A DNA stretch of 64,000 bases. Origin: Xiphias gladius. Taxonomy: Eukaryota; Chordata; Actinopteri; Istiophoriformes; Xiphiidae. Positions 12,301-24,700 of this stretch are shown one piece after another. The stretch spans positions 6,696,001-6,760,000 of the forward strand of contig NC_053411.1 in assembly GCF_016859285.1 (NCBI RefSeq), given 5' to 3'. Below the pieces are notes generated by a model that was given only the letters and a program-made list of their open reading frames with translations, was not told where the DNA came from and ran no database searches. Every line of letters starts with the position of its first letter. Position 1 is the stretch's first letter. Made by a program: the position numbers and the translations under genes.

Positions 12301-13318
12301 GAAATCCAAGTTCATCACAAACTATACAGTGCATTCTTTCTCTTTTCATTTCATTGATATTTCAAACATTCATTGGTTTCATCAATAATTATTTACAAAA
12401 TCTCTTTCAGTTCAAATTCATAAATATAAATAAATTTGTACATTCTTTAGTCTCATCTGTGTTTAGTGGTTATTTGAAAGAATGGAACTATTTATTTCTA
12501 TGACCTTTATGATTCCAAATGTTGACAATATATTGACTTTTTTGTTTAATACGAGTCATGGAAGAGATTACTTTACTGTCTCAACTTATTGTTCTCATTC
12601 ATTTTGACATATTTCAAAATATAAAAGAGATATAAAAGACTTACACTTCCCACTGAATCACTAAGTATGAATGATAGTATGACTATTTTTTTTATTTCTA
12701 GCTGCTTACAGTAAATCAAGTCTTTGCCAAGCCTCAAAGCAAAATATAAAAAAGGTTGAGTTTGTGTGACAGAATGGCTTATACTGCCTTTAAAAAAAAT
12801 GTGTATCAATCAAGTTTTCTAGAAGAGCCACATTTTACACAAGCAAACACAAACAGAGGAACATGCAACACACACATACTACCTGCTCAAACAGCACATC
12901 TTTGTAAGCATACAAAAGTGTGAATTTTTCACACGTCAATATTAAAGTACCGGGTGACTGGTCCAGAGCAAATTTCACTCTGCCTGAAGGAAGTTCACTT
13001 GATTTTAGTAGAAAATTTGAGAGTCACATGGGCTAGGTAGTTTTGCAGAAAACCTCTCCATCTTTTAATCATTTTCTGTCAGCCTTCCTTCCATTCTTGA
13101 AGAAAAAAAAACGGAGGACACCCTGGTTTTGACAGTAACATGGTGGAAGGCCAATTTGTCTTCAATTAAATAGGTTAAAGTGAATTTTCTTCAACATTCA
13201 AAACAAGTCGACATACTGCAAATAGAAAAAGGATAGTTACTCTTGCATTTTGATCATTTAAACTGTTATTTGGATCTTATCCTGGTGTACGTCTGTGACA
13301 GCATACTGTCTGGATGTG

Positions 13319-13754
13319 TCAGTAGCGGGACTTGCGGCACATGTCGCAGCGACACGCCTTAGCTGTCAGGATCTCTATTTCGTCATGGTGACGACCACGA
13401 GGGCAGTCCAGGCGAACCCTGACCTGAGGGAATACAAGCCACAGGGCATGAACAAAAATAAGAGAAACATAATGATGTAGTCCACATCCAGTCAGCTCCC
13501 TCCACTCCTCACCTTGGCATCCTTGCTGATGGTGCAGCATTGTGAAGCGGAGGTGATGTTGTGGGTGAAGTTGGAGGCCACCAGTACGGAGTATCTGGAC
13601 GGGAAGGCGCTGGACTCGCAGTAGCCCACGCAGGCGTAGACCAGGTGGGTGCCTTTGCACGTGCTGCGACGGTCACTGCGGATGGTCACGTTGAAGGCTG
13701 GAGATGAGGTGAACGACAGGCGGTTGGGTGAGGGCGAATGAGCTTGTGTATGTG

Positions 13755-13805
<51 letters not shown>

Positions 13806-14163
13806 GGATGCAACAGTTAAAAAAAATCGCAACATCGCTGTCATCATTTGTTGTGATACTTTCATGTAAATAGTAGAATCTTGAAACAGACCATGAAGGT
13901 TATTTATCTCAACCAGAAGTACTGTTGAAGATAATGTTCTCAAGACCACATTACCCATACACCCTGTTGCTTCCTGTCAATAGACGCTGATTTGGGGACA
14001 CTGTGAGTCACATCTAGAACCTTGTGCTATATACGTGTAACTCACGGTAAAGGTGACAGCCAGGGGTGAGGGCATCATAGCTCCAACCAATAGGAGAGAA
14101 GAGCAGCAGTGACACCACTGGTAAGACCAGCAGGAAAAGGTGTGAGGCCATGCACAGCGACAT
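13319..14163 (-). CDS. gpha2: Thyrostimulin alpha subunit (glycoprotein hormone alpha 2)
   Basis: Three coding exons on the minus strand: 14163-14046, 13697-13513 and 13423-13319 (TGA 13321-13319), with phase 1 then phase 0 junctions, give 135 residues. Residues 1-28 form a signal peptide (MASHLFLLVLPVVSLLLFSP). The mature chain has ten cystine-knot cysteines (36, 53, 62, 66, 93, 94, 108, 125, 127, 130). Family hallmarks are PGCHLYPFNVTIRSD, ACVGYCESSAFPSRYSV, SQCCTIS and the end CRCDMCRKSRY. N-glycosylation sequons are NVT at 42, NFT at 82 and NIT at 86. CESSAFPSRYSVLVAS matches my memory of mammalian GPA2 and differs from the pituitary common alpha chain. The product is secreted and should pair with GPB5 from the convergent neighbour. 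Confidence 0.96.
13759..13801. repeat. (GT)n microsatellite in gpha2 intron 1
   Basis: A pure GT tract within the intron between the first and second coding exons of gpha2. Confidence 0.95.
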
Positions 14164-14204
14164 CTGGACGGCAGCCTGGAGGGTCCAAACAGAACAACAT
14201 AACT

Positions 14205-16398
14205 GTAAGACTCCAGAAAAGTCACACATTTAACTAAATAATTCCAACATTTTAATGAGAAAAGTAAGAAAACTGCAGTGCAAGTTTGACCTTGTTAGAC
14301 TTTATGGTTCTAAAAATGGTTCTAGTTCAAAAAATTAGAACCATTTTTGGTTGAACTGCTCACAGTTTATGGACATATACAAGCTTTGACGAGGGGTACA
14401 AGGTTGGGAACGAGAGATCCAGGCTACTTTAAAAAAGATCTTAATTTGGTTTCTATACTTAGGACACTAAAGAAGCCGTGAACTTCTCAAATGCTCAAGG
14501 CTCAACCTGGGATGATCTTCTGCTGCTGAACTTTGCCCTGAAAATCAAAGTGTTGCCCATCGTCCCCTCCTTTATCTACCCAAGGTGATTTCCCACCCTG
14601 CATGTCTGCTTGTGTATCACTCCGCTGATGAACAGCTAATGTGAATAAAAACAAGACTGTCTTTACCTTCTCAATCTGCCTCATTTAACAGCTACCTGCT
14701 GACACATGTATGCACTTAGCTCTCGCTGACTCGTAATGTACACATATAATCAGTAGATCACTATACATGGAAAAAAGTCTTTATTTAAAATAGAGAAAAG
14801 GTGAAGGATCCTGTGTGTGTCTGTGTCTTCCACAGTAACCCACATAAGCACGAACATGTACACACTGTATATCCTATGTGCACACATGCATGCGTGATCC
14901 TGAGTGTTCATGGATGCACGTGCTCACGCCCCCCTCACACACTCACACTCCAACACGTGTGTAAACAATAAAGTCATATTTTCCTGGGAATTTGGGGATC
15001 CTGACCCTTGCCCTCTAAACTGGCAGCCCTTTCCAGCTCCGTTTCCCTCCGACGGGGGCGTTGGGAATGGCCGCCGTGCTGAAGGGGGAACAGCCCTGGG
15101 GACGCCATTAACACTGCTGGTACCACCAAATTAATGGGTCAGGCCTGTGTGTGCGACTGTGTGCGTGTGAGGCCATTAACCCCATGTCAGCTAATGGGGC
15201 AGGGGAAATGCCCGGCTTTTTCCTCTTATGTGGGGTTTCCACGCCTGAAGGTTTGGTTTGTCTTTGAGGAAAGTGGGTTGTAATACACCACACAACACTT
15301 CGGGCTGACCACCAAAACAACCTACAGATTATATACACCCTGGAAAAGTTAAGATCCTTGAAGTGCCTGCAATAATAGTCCATACACACATAAACCTTCT
15401 CGAAATCCTCTTATCAGTGCTGCCTGTATAAATATGTTTAAAAGTGTGTCATATTCTGCTGCTCCATGATTTGGCATTATTCATCTTCTGAGGCACCCAA
15501 AACTGCTAAACAATGCTTCTTTAAAAGTCCTTCCCAACATGAAAAACTGTTATACACCCTTGGCAAAAGGAACAAAGTCTGAGCATAACTTTTAATTGCT
15601 GAGAATACACATTTGGCAAGTGAGAGTTGATAATATTTCGATTTTACCCACCCAAATGATCCTCTATTCTCTTAAATTTAAATTACATTGTATGACAAGT
15701 TCAGGTCTGAGTGGGTGCTGACCTGGAGGTTGCAGCAGGACCAGTTTATCTTATATGATACAAACAATAAAACTTAAAATTAAAAATATAAATGCTATTT
15801 GGACCATCTACATCATAACACACAATGTGCAATATACCTTTTTGCGTTAAATGTGTACAGCCTTACTAACAGAGAAAAATGCATTTTAAAAGACCAAAGA
15901 ATCAAAATCGAGACCTTTAGTCTTCTCTGATATTATTTTTTATCATATATTTTAATATAGTAATTAAGAATAAATTAGAACAATAATGCTTAGTTTTACA
16001 AAAATACTACATGAAAGTACAGGCCAGCTGAATTGTGAGGAACTTTAAAATGAAACCCGCCAAACCCTCAAGAGCTCTCTCCACAAACTGCAACGTTTTC
16101 TGTCAAGGAAACAATTCTGTTATCTTTGTGCAGCTAATAAAAATGCATGCAAAAGTCTGCAGAATTAGAAGGCGAAGACGTGGGAAATACTGGGAAAGAT
16201 GGATGAGTTTAAATGTGCGTTTCCCCCCAGATTTTACAACACTCCAACTTAATTCTGACTCGTACAATTTTTTATATGCAAAAGAGCCCCCCTTTAAATC
16301 TTAAAGAAGGCAACAATCACACAGACAAATCACAGAACTTTAAGGTCTGTTCCACCAATTTAAGTTCATTCCAGGTGTAAAAGTGAGCTGGGTCTTAC
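14205..16398. other. Probable 5' intron of gpha2, no coding exon seen
   Basis: AT-rich sequence between the first coding exon of gpha2 and a candidate upstream non-coding exon at 16399. Besides the GC-rich block at 14990-15205 I see no exon, RNA gene or clear transposon. Confidence 0.4.
14990..15205. promoter_or_regulatory. GC-rich block with homeodomain-like sites upstream of gpha2 (candidate enhancer)
   Basis: An island of higher GC in AT-rich sequence about 0.9 kb upstream of the gpha2 start. It carries paired ATTAA cores: cgccattaacactg, accaaattaatgggtc, ggccattaacccc and gctaatggggc. It has no open frame with splice sites. A regulatory role is inferred from composition and motif clustering only. 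Confidence 0.25.
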
Positions 16399-16495
16399 CT
16401 GAAGACGTAGAGTGGAGAGCGCAACTTCACGAGTGCAGGGCAGGTGTGTCAACGGCTAGGTGTGTGTGAGGTTGTCTCTTCTGAGCCTCATGCAG
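16399..16495 (-). other. Candidate 5' non-coding exon of gpha2
   Basis: On the minus strand the segment ends ctctacgtcttcag followed by a strong donor gtaagacc (16398 downward). A TATA-like box lies upstream at 16522-16527. The exon start is set by the TATA spacing, not seen directly. It would splice to an acceptor just before the gpha2 start codon (gccgtccag or ccctccag). Confidence 0.35.
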
Positions 16496-16521
16496 GGCTA
16501 TAAGTAATACAGGTGAGGCAC

Positions 16522-16527
16522 TTATAG
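16522..16527 (-). promoter_or_regulatory. TATA-like box for gpha2
   Basis: Minus strand reads gagctataagtgcc. It sits upstream of the candidate non-coding exon with a good donor. A single motif, so low weight. Confidence 0.3.
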
Positions 16528-17007
16528 CTCTGGACACACCCACAATTAGACAGCTGAGTGTGTCTAAATCCTTTTTTTTCCTTACACGTCCCTCTTTGTC
16601 TTTCTTCTCCGCACCTCCTACTGGAACAACAAAACACAAGAAATTCTCTAGAAATATTAAAATCTCCTAAAACTTCTCTTTGTCTTTCTCCTAGAGTCTG
16701 TTAACATCTCGGCGTCCCTCCACCCTCCCCATCCCTGCACTCCGTTTTAAACCTTTAGGGGGACCGCTGCTGTGACACAGAGGAAAACTAGATAGGTTTT
16801 CCATCAACGCACCACCACAATAGTAAGAACACACACGGCTTTACCTCACACACATACACATGCAAGGAGACACACACATGATCACATAAAAGCCCTCGTG
16901 CACATACGAAATAACACAAGAAATAATATTCTAGGCCTCAGCTGCCAATTGATACACACTACAAGTGACCTAATAAGCTAAATTGAATGGGAGACCTCTC
17001 TCTCTCA

Positions 17008-17009
<2 letters not shown>

Positions 17010-17062
<53 letters not shown>

Positions 17063-17163
17063 GCACACGCACACACAAAGTCCGCCTGGGTTTTCCATTT
17101 GTGGAGGAGGAAGAGCAGGGTCGGGTCAGAAGATATTGTGAGTTTGGGTCAACTGTGTGTGCG

Positions 17164-17209
<46 letters not shown>
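17010..17209. repeat. Paired (AC)n and (TG)n microsatellites
   Basis: An AC tract (17010-17076) and a TG tract (17157-17209) flank about 80 bp of unique sequence. The two tracts are inverted copies and could form a hairpin. Apparent open frames here are repeat-derived. Confidence 0.95.
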
Positions 17210-17210
<1 letters not shown>

Positions 17211-18478
17211 CACATGGTGGGTATATTTGGAGAATGCCTGGCTCCACTTCTCTTTTTCTTTGTCTTGAACAGAGGATGTCAGCTTAGCAACCACTCTCTC
17301 CAAACTCCAGCGGGTAAAGACATTCTTTTAATTCAATTCTTTGTTGGACCAGTGTCTGGAAGCTTCAGTGACTTGTCACAAAGGTCACAAACTGCCAGAT
17401 CAGACCACTGACGAGTGTCTCTTTCACTCCTCATATGTTTTAGTTCTTTAAAAGTGTGGCCAAAGACCCAAAATGGGTTTCCTTTGTCCTCTTTCTGGTG
17501 GGTCTCCACATGAAACTGGGTTTCAGGCTGAAGGAACAAATGTCTTAGTTGCTGGAACAGCAACCAAGACATCAGAGGAGGAGGGGGTGAGGGGGTGGGT
17601 CCTCTATTTAAAGTTCCTCTCCTGAGGTTACGTTTTGGTTTTTAGATGAAGTTTTCCTTGTCTTCCTGAAGAGTTGGGGCTAGGTTGGCAATTACTGCTG
17701 TTGTGGTCTTGCAAAGACCAATGAAACCATAAAGCCCACTGATACTGGGCCATAAAAATAAATGATTTGACTCTTTGGCTTTCACAGCACTTATCAATCT
17801 GCCAGTGGAATTGATTCAAGAAATTAAGAAAGTCACTAAACAATACGGTCACAATCAATAAAACAGCAGTTGGAGATTAACCGAGGCACATAATCCAAAC
17901 TCAAATTTTCTTTTAGCTTCAGCTACTTTGGACTGGACTCCAGATGCAGTGCTTGTCATTGCTTCAGTAGATTTTCTTCTCTACATCAGCAGCTCCATAT
18001 TTGTCCTCTATCCTGAATCAGACCCAGCAGGTCTTCATGGGACAGCACAAGACTAGTTCCTTGAGGAATCAAACCATTTCTTTCTATATGTGTCTTCAGA
18101 AATCTCATTTGGTTAAAAAGTAAGTGCTTTAAAATATGTGGAACTGTTTACAAAAGAAATCAACTTATTTCAAGAAGTTTCTAGAAATAAGTGCCTGTCT
18201 TTCCAAACAGGAAAAAAATAAGGCACTCTTTTAGAATCAAGAAAAAGACAATTAAAGACTTACTGTCAACAAATTCCAATAAAATAACAAAACATACGAT
18301 TAATTTCCCCTACCAATTAATATTGTCTGTGTAGTCGTTTGTGCCATTGGGCTCCAACGTTGTCCAACAATTATCAAAAACACAGTGAGCCACTCTGTTA
18401 CACTGGATGACATGTTTCTTCAATACCATGAACACACACACTAGAGTTCAATCCCACATACATCTCCTTGCTGGCATA

Positions 18479-18535
18479 CACCAAATGTGTATTAATCCAC
18501 AGCTGAAAATAGTCCCCAACAAATGGACTATTTAC
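18479..18535. repeat. Dispersed repeat core, copy 1
   Basis: The core caccaaatgtgtattaatcc, then agctgaaaatagtcccc, then acaaatg recurs with a few substitutions at 52397-52452. Flanks on the left (ctccaacgttgtccaacaat) suggest a longer element, but I cannot place its ends. Confidence 0.5.
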
Positions 18536-19389
18536 TTGTGTTTGAGTAACGTTTGCTAAACAAATACAGTGGCCAGCCATTTTAGGAAATTACCTAGCCT
18601 TTATTCAAACGTAAAACCATACATTTGTTTTTTTTTTCTTTTTTTAAAATTGTCTTCAGTAAGAAGTGGGTTTGAGGCTGAGTGCTGCAGACATGGAAGG
18701 GAAGTCAGAAAGTACCAAGAGATAGACTGACAAATAATTGATTTTGGTCGTTTCATGGGATATGTTGACAATAAGAAAAAAATAGAATGATGGAAACCTT
18801 ATCCTTTAAACCCTCTATCTGCACTGCATTAAGAACCGTAGTTGGAGAAGAATGACATCATTCCAATGCTGTTTACCTTTCAGATGCTAGAAGGGTGATG
18901 CACACATTTTTCTACACACCCATTTTATATGACAGTAGGTGATGTTAGAGCACACCATTTCTATTTCAAAGCTTTTTAAGAACAGGTTGCAGTGTTTGCT
19001 ACTAACGCAGGATAGGTGCTGACTGGGCTTCCAGTACCGCATGTTCACTCACACACACGCTCACTCTCACACGCACACACCTTCTAACGAAAACACAATT
19101 ATCATCTTATGGCCCCTCTACCCCAAACATTCCCAATCCAGTTATGTCAATGGAAAACGGAATGTGTGACATCATCACCTAAACCCCCCACCTACACACA
19201 CACAAACACGCAAAAACTATTAGTGTGTTGACCGTAAGTTGCATGGATGACCACAGTGTGTGTTTCTTCTGATTCCATGCCAACCAGAGAGAGAGAGGGG
19301 TAGAGAGACTATACATCTGAATGGGCCACAGCACCTCATCAGGAGAAAGGGACATGAATGAACTTTGTTCAACTGGAGACTAGTAGTTG

Positions 19390-19392
<3 letters not shown>

Positions 19393-19460
<68 letters not shown>
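19393..19460. repeat. (AC)n microsatellite
   Basis: A pure AC tract of about 68 bp. Confidence 0.97.
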
Positions 19461-19461
<1 letters not shown>

Positions 19462-20146
19462 TACTCCAGTGTGACTCAGTGGGGTGACTGATGTTTGTTG
19501 TATGTTTGTACTGGCCCCGTCGCTCTTGGCTGCCGTGGAAACTGTGGCGTCCTGAATAACTATAATATCATTAATGTGTCCGCTTCCACTTGTGCCCTGT
19601 TATTTTAATCCTAGTGTGTGCGTAAGTACATCTGCATGTGAGTGTGTCAGCGTGTCAATGAAAGTCTGTCTAGTATGCCTCTCTCTGTATAGCAGAGTAT
19701 GATGTGTGTATGTTTGAGCTGAAGTTAGGAATGGCAAAATTGTGTGTGTCTGTTTAAACACTATTTTAGTATCATTATGTCTGACAGGACATTGTGTGTG
19801 TGATTAAAGTGTGTAAGTAGATGTGAGTGTAAGATAAATTATGTGCGTGTTATGTTGGGCTCTATGACAATGTAAGGAGAGGATTAGGCAAAGTTTTCCT
19901 GGTTCTAAGATGATGTTTGCGTCCAGTTGACCCATTTACCCCCATAAACACACGCACGCAGGCATGGACACGTGCATGCAGGCACACATCTTTTTCTTAA
20001 AGTTAATTAACCACATTCGTTTATTTTTTGTTATGTTTTAAGTATGTTTTTTATTTGCGACAGGTAACAGACATCAGGTGTAAGTATTTTTGTTGGTGTG
20101 CATTTTTTTAATGTTTTTAAAATGTTTCAGTTCATAAGATTTGAGA

Positions 20147-20148
<2 letters not shown>

Positions 20149-20187
<39 letters not shown>

Positions 20188-20188
20188 A

Positions 20189-20258
<70 letters not shown>
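20149..20258. repeat. (CA)n microsatellite, interrupted
   Basis: A CA tract of about 110 bp with two tcacac interruptions near 20181-20190. Confidence 0.97.
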
Positions 20259-20261
<3 letters not shown>

Positions 20262-21416
20262 CACTTAGCTAATTTAGACTGACAGGCGGAAAGTGGAGTT
20301 TCCACAAGGTGATACTCACTGAAGCTCAAGGTGTGCACTTATGAGGACACACAACACATACACATTCCAAGACACACACTCAGACACACACGCACCCACA
20401 CTCACGTGCGCGAAGGAGTGGAAATATTAGGAAAGAGTAGGCATTGTCTACAACAATTACCAGAATGAAGCCTCGGGATGTGTTCTTTTGAACTCATCTT
20501 ACAGTCTGCACACTGAGCAAAGATGTCGACATTTCAATTTAACTGTACTTGCTTATTCACATTTACATGAAAATTCCATAAACTGCATTAAAACACATTT
20601 TCATTGGGTTCAAACAGAAAAACATGATTAATGCGCCGATTCTGGTGCGGCGTGATTATAGGACTAGTGTAGATATGGTCGGAGATGCACATGAGTAAGG
20701 AACCATCAATGAAGAGCATTTGCATGAATTCAACCATTAGAATAATGGACACCCGATAAAACTAGGGGACTTTCTGTAATGCCAGCATATTACCTGTCAC
20801 TCAAAACTGTTTTTTAAAAGGCTGACATGAAATTAGACAAAAGATTTGCTTAATAAAGGCCCAGTTAATTATACAGAAGGGAACTGAAGACAGAATTTTG
20901 AAAGGAAGTGTGAAGGAAAAGTGAGAGAAGAAGGGCACACAGATCATGGAAGTAACAAATTTTACAGTGAGAAAAATGTTGCAGCTGTTGAGGAAATAAA
21001 ACCAACATTTACGTCGTCATAGAAGATGCAGAGGGAAGACCAATCTCTGATTCTGTGGTAATACTAAAATATAAAAACCACGGACATCATCATTGATTTT
21101 AGAAGAACACCGACACTGACTTTTATTTTATTGGCATTTCTTTGGCTCTATATTTGGCATATGTCTTAACCTTCCTCTTTTTTATATACAGTACATAGGA
21201 AGGTAGTAGTGTTTCTATTTTTGGGTTGATCTGCTGCTGTTTTACATTTTTTGTAGGTATATGTATATCTAAAGGATAAAATCCAGTTATTTTATGGCAT
21301 GCTTTGCAAATATTAATGTGAAGCAACCCAACAGCAATCCATCATAGAACAATATAAATCAAAATTAAATTAAAAAAACAACCATGAAGGGAAAAGGAAA
21401 CAAAGGAGTAAGGACA

Positions 21417-21422
21417 TTTATT
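21417..21422 (-). terminator. Candidate poly(A) signal for majin
   Basis: AATAAA on the minus strand about 350 bp after the majin stop. Another pair lies at 21122-21131 (about 640 bp after). Either could be used. Confidence 0.4.
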
Positions 21423-21772
21423 TGCTTATATTAGTGAAAAGCTACAACAAAAAGATGGTGTAAAATAGACTCTCCATCACTGTAGCAATAGTTCATATTT
21501 TACAACAAATCAATTTAATGGAAATTATAAAATGTATGATAAGAGTACAAAAGCAGAAATCCCAGGGAAGTGGAGAAAACCCTGTACTTTCACATAACAA
21601 TATAAAAAGTAAGGAGGAGGATGAAAGAAGAACACTAACACATCGATAAAATTTAGTTCCTGAAGAAATCAAAACACAGTTTTGTGCTCAGAGCATAAGT
21701 TTAACCAAACAAACCCGAGTGAGGCTCTGCTACTGGAACCAGTAAGACCCTCCTGTCTCTTTGACATAGCTC

Positions 21773-24700
21773 TTAGGGGTCTCTGAAGAACAAGGAGAAA
21801 GGGAAGATACGGCTGCAAAGAGAAAGACAGAGAGACTTTAAAAGTCTGTTCCAGTCAAACAAATTGCACACATGATTACTGTAGCTCTATGCTCCTTGGT
21901 CTCAGTCCATAAAGCTGCTACTGTATATCATTATTGCCATAAAAAGACTACATTTGTAAGACTGTTCGACATTTTCCTTCAAGGTGGAGTTTCTTTTGTC
22001 AGTCTTTGTTTTGCCTAAGGACATCTAGTGTCTCTGCTTGTCTGAAGAGACATTTCACACGAATATTGTAATTTCTGCATCCATATTAGCTGGATTTCCC
22101 CAATCCATTTTACTCTTTGACAACTTTTTTTCTTTCAGATCTGCAGCACTAATCAGCTCTTGTTTCTCCTGTTGGTGCAAAAGTCAATCAAATCTGCAGA
22201 TAAGACGATGACATCACCATCACCTCCACGGGTCTGAGTCTTAAGCATGGATTTCTGCTGTGTGTGTCAACTTTCCTGCTTTTGTCTGTAGCATGCAATG
22301 AAGTACTATTTGCTGGTGATGTGGCTCCTCTAAACCTGGTTACTCAGGCTGAAGACTGCCCACTGCGCCCAGACACTAACCTGGCCAATCGAGTAAGGAT
22401 CCCTGACCTCACAGGTGACCCAGAGTCTGAATTTTCTCCCTCCTCCTCTCCCATGTCCTGTATTGTCCCAGGCTGCACTTCACCTGGGTTCCCACTTCCA
22501 CTGATGTCGTTGACACCGGATTTCAGCTGGGGTTGGTCAAACCCATTGGTCCCTTCCTTTTAGAGAGGATAAAAAGAAATGAAAATGATGGCAAAGCATG
22601 CCTGGCTACCTCGCTTACTAACTGTGGTAGTAACCAAGCCTTACCTTCAAGGCAAAGAGTTAGCACATCATGGGGTAACCACATTATTATGTGGGGCTGA
22701 AGGTTTCCTTGGAAAAAGCCATGTTCGGGTTTGACAAATCCACTTCATGGAAGCCAGTGTAGCACTAGTCCTGGATGCTACTATATCAGTTTAGGCTCAA
22801 ATTAGCAACTCTGTCCTGCACTGTCTTGGATTTGGGTTAAGTTTACCCAAAATAACCACTAAGCTTATCGATTTGTCCTCATCCTCAAAGTCTTGCATAT
22901 TGTTTGAAATATAATACTCACAATAAAACATAAATCTAACCTTTGTTTTGTTTATACAAGTAACTTTTTATGGAGTTCTAATCAATGATAAACATCTAAA
23001 TGAGATTTTGTTTAAAAAAAACATCTGATTATACATATTTCTTATTCTGTCCTAAAATAGCAGGGCTAACTATCCATACAGTGCAATACAAGAACAATGC
23101 TGCTCCTTTCCGGGTTCATCGTGGGTCATAAACTTGATGCTGACTTTTGCTTAGGACCATTTAGCTTTAGGGTTGCAGAAATCAAATGCATATTTAAGAC
23201 TCTTTGGTAGGTTTTTCATCATCATATGATGAAAACATGAAAAGCTCAGCTGGAGAAAGAGTTTTCATCCAATTCACGGAGTTAGCAATCTAGCTAGTCA
23301 GCCAGCTATAGCCAATAAAATCTGCTAATGAAAGTAGTCGTTTCAGCTGCTAAGATCAGTGGACACTGATTAAAAATGAAAAAGGCTGTTTATCTCTGCC
23401 TGAGGTCAAGCTCCCATGTAAAAAAAAAGACATTAGAGCAAATAGTAAATGAAGCAAATCTGCATTTTTACTATTCTTCTCTTGAACTTGTTTGCGCGAA
23501 AATGACGTACTCTTAAAAATCACCTTGAGATCCACACAATATTCAAACTTAATCCTTATTAAAGCTACTAAAGCAGTAGACATGTATTGGCACTTCCTTC
23601 TCAGTGTTAAGAAAAATAAATAACTCAATGGGCTGACATAATTAGTTTAAATCATTTTTTCCACTTGAAACAAATGTGTGTGTGGGGGGGAAATGTCAGA
23701 GTGGACGAGTGAAAAAAAAAAAGAATCAGATGGGATGAAGGGTCCTTGACAAGGAGAGAGCAGGGCGGAGGGTAGTTTTGAGACTCTGTTGCTTTACTGA
23801 AGCACATCACCAGAAAAACACACACCCTCTCACATACACACAATTACACAGAAACATGTACACTCTCTGTCTGACTCTTTGTCTGATGTAATGCTATTAT
23901 TAACCTTAATCACACTTGTTATCCTACCTGTCTGCGCTAATGTTAGCCTGGGGCTGCAATAAAGACAGAGATGCTACAAGTGTGTGTGTGTGTGTGCTAG
24001 TATATGTGATAGAGAGGAAACAAAAGGGTTTTATGAGATTGAAACTAGAAGATGAATTGTTGGATTCAATTAATTTGAAACAACTGTGAGCTGAAATGAT
24101 TGACTTCTTCATTTGACATTTAAGAGAGTGACAAATGAGTTAACCAGTTAAAGGTTTAGAGTAAAAGATTGAATTGAATGAATACATGAAAAGCATCACC
24201 TTGTCACCATGTCCTGGATCTTCTTTGACTGCCTCCTCTGCATGTGGATTGTCCATGTGCAGCCTGCTGAAAGTTGGACATGACCAAGTTACAATACATT
24301 GCATTAAAGGAACAATTACTTTTTTTGAAAAACTTTTTTGAAAGTGAGGTTTACTTATGATTGCCACATGAAACCCTACCTAAAGATTTTAAATATTTCC
24401 TTAAATATAAAGTTCTCTTTCCATTTTTATGTTTATGTAGTGGTCATCAGAGAACCAATATACTGTAAACAAAAATAACTGACATAAAGTCCTATTTATT
24501 CAGATTCTACAGACAAGTTTGCTTCATTAGAAATAAGGGGGGATGTGAGAAAGAAAGAGAGGATGATGCTTGAAATTCTTAGTTTCTGCAATTAGACTTT
24601 GTGTATAAATGTAGTTTACCTGGCATTTCATTTATATAACAGAATTTACACCGCTCTCTATATCAGAATTATAATATAAAAGATAATGTAAGGATAGGGT

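Larger units (their letters stand above)
17300..21120. other. Gap between gpha2 and majin: repeats, no coding exon seen
   Basis: AT-rich and non-coding as far as I can read. It holds (AC)n at 19393-19460, (CA)n with tcacactc interruptions at 20149-20258, many scattered gtgtg motifs at 19610-19860, and a dispersed-repeat core at 18479-18535. Confidence 0.6.

Noticed and set aside
22264-22563. 99-codon plus-strand frame
   Set aside because: It is the antisense shadow of majin exon 8 (22556-22381), whose minus-strand frame fits both flanking phases.
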